DNA of 26,422 nt, taken from contig JAJYXD010000076.1 of assembly GCA_021791135.1 (NCBI GenBank), positions 1-26,422 of the forward strand, written 5' to 3'. The position numbers and the translations under genes are program-made. The DNA comes from a bacterium (GTDB lineage Bacteria > Patescibacteriota > Minisyncoccia > UBA6257 > GWB1-50-10). This document shows, one piece after another, positions 22,108 to 26,422 of this stretch (within the stretch, counting starts at the first letter, position 1; each line of letters starts with the position of its first letter). The notes under the pieces were generated by a model. It was not told where the DNA came from. It saw nothing but the letters and a program-made list of their open reading frames with translations, and did not search any database.

Positions 22108-22173
22108 ATGGCAAAGAAAAAAGTAAAGAAGGCCGCTCCGAAAAAGAAGAGGGCCTCAAAGAAGAAGAAATAG
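22108..22173 (+). CDS. 21-residue lysine-rich peptide
   Basis: MAKKKVKKAAPKKKRASKKK plus a final Lys, then TAG. Thirteen of 21 residues are Lys or Arg, resembling the C-terminal tail of histone H1-like or nucleoid-associated proteins. GAAAG lies 4 nt before the ATG. It sits between a TATAAT promoter and a strong terminator, so it is a monocistronic unit, which supports reality despite its size. It probably binds DNA or RNA by charge. A longer frame from 22044 that runs through the terminator into the protease gene is judged spurious. Confidence 0.55.
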   Translation: MAKKKVKKAAPKKKRASKKKK

Positions 22174-22182
22174 TCTTTTTCC

Positions 22183-22214
22183 ACCCACCCCTCAAACCGA
22201 GGGGTGGGTTTTTG
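22183..22214 (+). terminator. Strong intrinsic terminator
   Basis: ACCCACCCCTC, loop AAACC, GAGGGGTGGGT and then TTTTTGC: an 11-bp GC-rich stem with U-run, between the Lys-rich peptide and the protease gene. Confidence 0.92.
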
Positions 22215-22220
22215 CTTATT

Positions 22221-22229
22221 TGCTACAAT
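22221..22229 (+). promoter_or_regulatory. Extended -10 promoter of the protease gene
   Basis: TGCTACAAT lies directly after the terminator; the ATG at 22236 follows 6 nt later, so the message is likely leaderless. Confidence 0.65.
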
Positions 22230-22235
22230 AAACCT

Positions 22236-23282
22236 ATGAGAAAAGAACACTCGAGAATCATCAGGACCGTGAGAAACGTAATGCCGACCGTGGTCTCGAT
22301 CGTACTCACAAAAAGCATCAACGACCTAAAGAAAGAGCTCCCGAAGCTTAAAAGGAAAGGAGGGGAAAAAACGGAGCTGGTCATCCCTCAAGAAAAGATC
22401 GACGCCCATGGGATGGTACAGGTGGGAGGCGGATCCGGCTTTATCGTCGACCCGCAAGGCATCATACTCACCAACAAACACGTGGTGAACGAACCCGATG
22501 TCACCTACATGATAATCACTAGCGACGGAAAGGAATATCCCGGTGAAATCTTGGCGCGAGATCCTCTAAACGACGTCGCCATTCTGAAGATCAAGCCGGA
22601 AGTAAAACTTCCGGCAATCAGTTTGGGAGACTCCGACACACTGGAGCTGGGACAGACGGTGCTCGCATTCGGAAATGCGCTCGGACTTTTTAAAAACACG
22701 GTCTCACAGGGCATCGTTTCGGGCCTCTCCCGATCGGTTGAAGCGAAGGCCGATGCGCAAGCGCCGACCCAGGAACTTCGCGGACTCATTCAAACCGACG
22801 CGGCAATCAATCCAGGTAACTCCGGAGGACCGCTTGTGGATGTTTTCGGGAGAGCGATCGGCATCAATGCAGCAGTCGTCGTCGGTGCACAGAATATCAG
22901 CTTTGCGATTCCCGTGAAAGCGGCATGGCACGACATAAAAGATCTACAGGAACACGGGCGAATACGGAAACCGCTCTTCGGAGTTCGTTACGTAATCTTG
23001 AATCACGACACGAGCGAGAAAATGAAACTGCCCGTCGAGTACGGCGCATACGTCACGAAAGAACACTCGTTCGACAACGCGGTCGTTCCGGGAAGCCCCG
23101 CCGCGCAAGGCGGAATCTGCGAACACGATATCATTCTTTCCTGGAACGGCAAAAAGATCGCGTCGGAATCGACACTTCAGGATTTTCTTGAAGACTGCGA
23201 GGTGGGAGAAAAAGTTACCCTTTCCGTACTAAGGAAGGGGAAGTCCTTCGAGACGAAAGTAACGCTTGCTGAAAGGAAGTAG
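22236..23282 (+). CDS. HtrA/DegP-type serine protease with one PDZ domain
   Basis: A 348-residue protein. The trypsin-like domain has the catalytic triad: His in TNKHVV, Asp in DPLNDVAILK and Ser in INPGNSGGPL. A PDZ domain follows (GSPAAQGGICEHDIILSWNG and TLSVLRKGK). HtrA proteins degrade or refold damaged proteins, usually in the cell envelope. No signal peptide or membrane anchor is visible in the N-terminus (MRKEHSRIIRTVRNVMPTVV), so this copy may act in the cytoplasm or be exported another way. The ATG at 22236 is fixed by the promoter and terminator just upstream. It abuts the convergent gene with no spacer. Confidence 0.93.
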   Translation: MRKEHSRIIRTVRNVMPTVVSIVLTKSINDLKKELPKLKRKGGEKTELVIPQEKIDAHGMVQVGGGSGFIVDPQGIILTNKHVVNEPDVTYMIITSDGKEYPGEILARDPLNDVAILKIKPEVKLPAISLGDSDTLELGQTVLAFGNALGLFKNTVSQGIVSGLSRSVEAKADAQAPTQELRGLIQTDAAINPGNSGGPLVDVFGRAIGINAAVVVGAQNISFAIPVKAAWHDIKDLQEHGRIRKPLFGVRYVILNHDTSEKMKLPVEYGAYVTKEHSFDNAVVPGSPAAQGGICEHDIILSWNGKKIASESTLQDFLEDCEVGEKVTLSVLRKGKSFETKVTLAERK

Positions 23283-24224
23283 TTAGTAGATGTATTGATC
23301 CACCAAGAGCCCTTCCTTATCGAAGAGCTGGATCTTGTCGTGGCTCGAATCGAAGAAAAGGGTACTTCCGAGCCATACCCTCCACTCATTGGAGAAGAAA
23401 TCCGCATTGGAAGAGAACTTCTGATAGCATCCCGTGTAATTGAAACGATTCAGAAACTCCCTGCATGCGGATTCGTATGAGATGCTGTTCAGTTGGGCGG
23501 TACTGGGGGCGCTGCATCCGCCAAGCGAAAAGATGATGTTCTGACAGTTGCCGGAGAATCCCGCAATCTCCGAACGATCGTACATATTGGGGCAGTACGA
23601 CGAGAGCGGCGGATTGAATTTATAGGTGGAGTTCAGATATCCTATGCACTTGTTCATCCTGAAGTTTTGGCCGAGCGGACTTGCCGAGCTGTAAAAGATC
23701 GCCTGCGCGCCCGGAGCAAGAACAATGTCGCCCGCGGAGGAAAGTCCGGAAGGGCCGTAATTCGAGATTGCCTGCGATATCAATACGTCACCGCGGTTCG
23801 ATCGCACTCTCCATCCCGTAATATCGATCCCCTTTTTTTGCGACCAGTCCGACTGAAGCGTAAATTGTCCCACCGAAGTCCAGCTCCACATCGGAGAGAC
23901 ACCGCTTATTCTTACGGATCGATAAAAAGAGGAAATCTGATCGATGGTAAACCCGGTGGGAGGAGTAATATTCGGACGTTGCGGTTCCTGGCTGGTGTTT
24001 TGATTCGATCCCTGATTGTTTTGTGCGTTATTTCCTAATCTGGTGTTACTCACGCCGTTCGATGTGGTGGGTGCTTGCCTGCCGTATCCCTGGGGAACTT
24101 CGTATTGAACCTTAAACAGAGATCCAACTTTGTTGTACTGGATTCCTCCTTTCAAATACGCGAATGCGTTATAGATCGCGATTATGATAATAACGAGTAC
24201 GATGATCCAAAAGACGTTCTTCAT
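23283..24224 (-). CDS. Anchored surface protein, possibly lamin-tail-like
   Basis: A 313-residue protein with one N-terminal membrane segment (about 4-24), an Asn/Gln/Pro-rich linker (about 50-92) and an extracytoplasmic domain. ITGWRVRSNRGDVLIS and DIVLAPGAQAIFYSSASPLG resemble lamin-tail-type beta domains found on patescibacterial surfaces, and a final WRVWLGSTLFFDSSHDKIQLFD could be a second such unit. Six or more cysteines in the middle (KCIGYLN, SYCP, NCQN, GGCS, ACREF, GCYQK) suggest disulfides outside the cell. The start is 5 nt downstream of the leuS stop, so it is co-transcribed. The domain call is tentative. Confidence 0.6.
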   Translation of the reverse strand: MKNVFWIIVLVIIIIAIYNAFAYLKGGIQYNKVGSLFKVQYEVPQGYGRQAPTTSNGVSNTRLGNNAQNNQGSNQNTSQEPQRPNITPPTGFTIDQISSFYRSVRISGVSPMWSWTSVGQFTLQSDWSQKKGIDITGWRVRSNRGDVLISQAISNYGPSGLSSAGDIVLAPGAQAIFYSSASPLGQNFRMNKCIGYLNSTYKFNPPLSSYCPNMYDRSEIAGFSGNCQNIIFSLGGCSAPSTAQLNSISYESACREFLNRFNYTGCYQKFSSNADFFSNEWRVWLGSTLFFDSSHDKIQLFDKEGLLVDQYIY

Positions 24225-24229
24225 GGGGG

Positions 24230-26422
24230 TTAGAGCACGAAATTAACGAGACGGTCTTTTACATATACTACCTTTTTCGGCGTTTTTCCTCCAATTATTT
24301 TATTCACCGCCGGATGCTGAAGTGCGAGCGCGCGTGCTTTATCTTCGTTTATGCCGCGTTCCGCCTCCACGGTTGCCCGATGCTTTCCATTTACCTGCAC
24401 CACGAGTGAAAACGTCTCCGCGACGATGAGACGGGCATCATACCGCGGCCAAGGACTTCGATGTATTGATTTTTTCTCTCCCGTTTCCGCCCACAGTTCC
24501 TCGGAGAGATAGGGAGCGAAAGGAGCAATAAGACACAAAAACATTTTATACTGCTCTTTCGTAACGCTCTTTGCCCCCTCAAATTTATTGAAAAGAATCA
24601 TGAGCGCGCTGATCGCCGTATTGTAATGGAGTGACTCTATGTCCTCGGTCACTTTCTTTACGGTGTAGTGGAGGAGCTGCTCAATCGACGGGTCTTTTTT
24701 ATTCGCAAACTTTCCTTTTAATGCTTCCTTGAACTTCCATATTCGATCAAGAAAACGCGTGATTCCCAGGATTCCCTGATCCCTAAAGTCACCTCCCTGC
24801 TCAAAGGGCGCAAGAAACATAAGATAGGTGCGGAACGCATCGGCGCCGAATTTTTTGATGTACTCGTCGGGATTCACCACATTTCCTTTCGATTTGGACA
24901 TCTTCGCGCCGTCCTTGATAAGCAGTCCGTGTGCCCTGAAGAGCGGGAACGGCTCTCCGGTCTTTGAGGGGAGGTTTAAAAGTTTCATATCACGAAGGGC
25001 GAGCGCGACAAACCGAACATAAAGAAGATGGAGTACCGAGTGCTCCGCTCCGCCGATATACATATTGACCGGCAGCCAGCGTTTCGCTCTTGATGCGGCG
25101 AGCGGTTCCTTTTTGTTTTTCGGATCGATATAACGAAGGTAGTACCACGCGGAATCGAGAAACGTGTCGGAAACGTCGGTTTCGCGGCGGGCTTTTCCTT
25201 TGCACCCGGGGCACCGCACCTCATAAAACGACTTTGCGGAGGCGAGCGGCGACTCGTCTTTTCCCTTCGGTCTAAAGTCCTTCACGAAAGGAAGTTTTAC
25301 GGGAAGATCTTTCTCCGGAACGGCGTACCATCCGGGCATTCCTTTCTGTTCTCCTTTTCCTTCTGCGGCGCACGCATCGCAGTGAATCATCGGAATCGGC
25401 GGACCCCAGTATCTTTGGCGCGAAATGAGCCAGTCGCGGAGACGATATTGTGTCGTGCGAACTCCTCCGACAAGTTTTGTAATTTCCCATTTCGCTTTTT
25501 CGGAGTCCATTCCGTCGAACTCTCTCGAATTCATGAGCACTCCACTTCCTTCATATAATTCGTCTTTTTCGCCGCCGGAAATGACTGCGCGGATCGGCAT
25601 ATCAAATTTCTTCGCAAACTCAAAATCGCGCTCATCATGCGCCGGTACGGCCATGATCGCGCCTGTACCATACCCAGAGAGTACATAGTCCGCAACAAAT
25701 ACCGGAATCTCTTCGTTGTTTGCGGGGTTAATTACTTTTATCCCTTTGAGTTCAACGCCAGTTTTTTCTTTATTCTCTATTCTTTGCTCTTCGGTTTTCT
25801 TTTCAGCCTTGCGTACATATTGCTCAACTTCGTCGTAATTTGAAATTTGAAATTTGAAATTTGAAATTAGGTTATGCTCCGGCGCCAAGACCATGTAGGT
25901 AGCACCGAAAAGCGTGTCGGGTCTTGTGGTAAAAACCTTTATTTTGGGGACAATTACATCCAGGAGTTCGGGGAACTCCTCCGTCTTCATGTCCTTTAGG
26001 GTAAAGTGCCCATTGTTCTTCAGGTTTATTAATTTACCACCAAGCTTTGTATGTACTTCCTGCACACTCCGGATAATATTCTTATTATCATTATCCGAAT
26101 AAAATAGTACGACTTCATTGAAGTACTTCTTAAGCGACGCATCGAACACAAAATCCTTCAGACCGCTTAATCTCAGATACTTTTCCGACTTAATGATCGA
26201 CGGGGCAACCAGAATCAATTTGTTCACTTTTCTCTTGTTCTCTGCGAGCCACCTTAGCAAGAACGCGGTTCCCGCACTATGACCCACGAGGATGGAATCT
26301 TCGTTAATTTCGTTTTTTTCAAAAACCTTTTTCCATTTGCCGTAATCAGGGATCCAATCCTCGGGATACAAATCATTGGATACCTCAATGCCACTCTTCT
26401 CCAAGCTCGCTTTAAGCCACGG
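24230..26422 (-). CDS. leuS: Leucyl-tRNA synthetase with an embedded alpha/beta-hydrolase domain (5' end outside window)
   Basis: The frame is open to the window edge, so the N-terminal catalytic half (with HIGH) is not seen. Counting from a TTG at 26404, residues 1 to about 153 are a RBBP9/YdeN-like serine hydrolase: nucleophile elbow GHSAG (41-45), Asp near 104-106 and His in NGHF (131-134). At about residue 155 (nt ~25940) the protein becomes the LeuRS CP1 editing domain (KVFTTRPDTLFGATYMVLAPEH; GYGTGAIMAVPAHDERD), then RDWLISRQRYWGPPIP, a Cys zinc unit (CPGCKGK), KMSKSKGN and the anticodon-binding domain. LeuRS charges tRNA-Leu and edits mischarged products. The hydrolase sits where relatives simply continue into the editing domain, so it is an insertion or fusion. 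Confidence 0.93.
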   Translation of the reverse strand, partial: PWLKASLEKSGIEVSNDLYPEDWIPDYGKWKKVFEKNEINEDSILVGHSAGTAFLLRWLAENKRKVNKLILVAPSIIKSEKYLRLSGLKDFVFDASLKKYFNEVVLFYSDNDNKNIIRSVQEVHTKLGGKLINLKNNGHFTLKDMKTEEFPELLDVIVPKIKVFTTRPDTLFGATYMVLAPEHNLISNFKFQISNYDEVEQYVRKAEKKTEEQRIENKEKTGVELKGIKVINPANNEEIPVFVADYVLSGYGTGAIMAVPAHDERDFEFAKKFDMPIRAVISGGEKDELYEGSGVLMNSREFDGMDSEKAKWEITKLVGGVRTTQYRLRDWLISRQRYWGPPIPMIHCDACAAEGKGEQKGMPGWYAVPEKDLPVKLPFVKDFRPKGKDESPLASAKSFYEVRCPGCKGKARRETDVSDTFLDSAWYYLRYIDPKNKKEPLAASRAKRWLPVNMYIGGAEHSVLHLLYVRFVALALRDMKLLNLPSKTGEPFPLFRAHGLLIKDGAKMSKSKGNVVNPDEYIKKFGADAFRTYLMFLAPFEQGGDFRDQGILGITRFLDRIWKFKEALKGKFANKKDPSIEQLLHYTVKKVTEDIESLHYNTAISALMILFNKFEGAKSVTKEQYKMFLCLIAPFAPYLSEELWAETGEKKSIHRSPWPRYDARLIVAETFSLVVQVNGKHRATVEAERGINEDKARALALQHPAVNKIIGGKTPKKVVYVKDRLVNFVL
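25837..25868 (-). repeat. 7-nt tandem repeat inside the leuS editing domain
   Basis: Four complete TTTGAAA units (TTTCAAA on the coding strand) plus flanks. Because 7 is not a multiple of 3, the repeat cycles through three frames and encodes ISNFKFQISNY in a loop after LAPEHNL. It is not a conserved part of LeuRS. Confidence 0.9.

Noticed and set aside
22044..22235. Possible N-terminal extension of the HtrA protease from ATG 22044
   Set aside because: The frame is open but passes through a strong terminator (22183-22214) and over an extended -10 promoter; the extension is low-complexity Lys/Glu and overlaps the Lys-rich peptide gene in another frame.

Overview
The window looks like a chromosome segment of a Candidate Phyla Radiation (Patescibacteria, probably Parcubacteria-like) bacterium. 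This is an inference from short intergenic gaps, many short membrane-anchored proteins of unknown function, a family of ~590-residue cysteine-rich zinc-ribbon proteins I recall mainly from that group, a CofE-like ligase without other F420 genes nearby, and a 7-nt coding microsatellite (unit TTTCAAA) I associate with such genomes. No rRNA or other firm taxonomic marker is present.

Layout. 1-3.9 kb: tRNA-Ser(GCU), a small anchored protein, a truncated Nudix box fused to a membrane peptide, RadC with a small partner, and two proteins of unknown function. 3.9-7.2 kb: queuosine-precursor transporter (YhhQ family), CofE-like ligase, a phospholipase C-like protein and an MFS transporter. 7.2-8.5 kb: a decayed DDE transposase and a frameshifted membrane protein. 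8.7-14 kb: three tandem paralogous cysteine-rich proteins, then a long perfect stem-loop. 14-20.2 kb: a tRNA-rich zone with UMP kinase, peptide deformylase, an ABC half-transporter, nine tRNA genes and two LAGLIDADG-type homing endonuclease genes. 20.2-21.9 kb: an AT-rich cassette (XRE repressor plus unknown proteins) bounded by perfect 124-bp inverted repeats. 21.9-26.4 kb: an AT-rich leader with a DnaA box, a 21-residue Lys-rich peptide, an HtrA-type protease, a lamin-tail-like surface protein and LeuRS carrying an alpha/beta-hydrolase domain, cut by the window edge.

The most striking observation is at 18806-19061 (minus). A complete tRNA-Ser(UGA) lies inside the anticodon loop of a second tRNA-Ser. 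The two outer halves pair perfectly in the acceptor stem, and their D, variable and T arms are intact. This nested gene is the last member of a minus-strand array: tRNA-Val, homing endonuclease, tRNA-Ala, outer tRNA-Ser with inner tRNA-Ser. A second homing endonuclease sits between tRNA-Arg and tRNA-Leu on the plus strand. In both cases the endonuclease stop codon lies inside the downstream tRNA. Together these suggest mobile elements specialised for tRNA loci, and possibly an unrecognised tRNA-processing route.

Many genes appear to be read from promoters whose -10 box lies 5-12 nt before the start codon, so leaderless transcription seems common here. All functional calls come from reading motifs by eye; no database search was possible.
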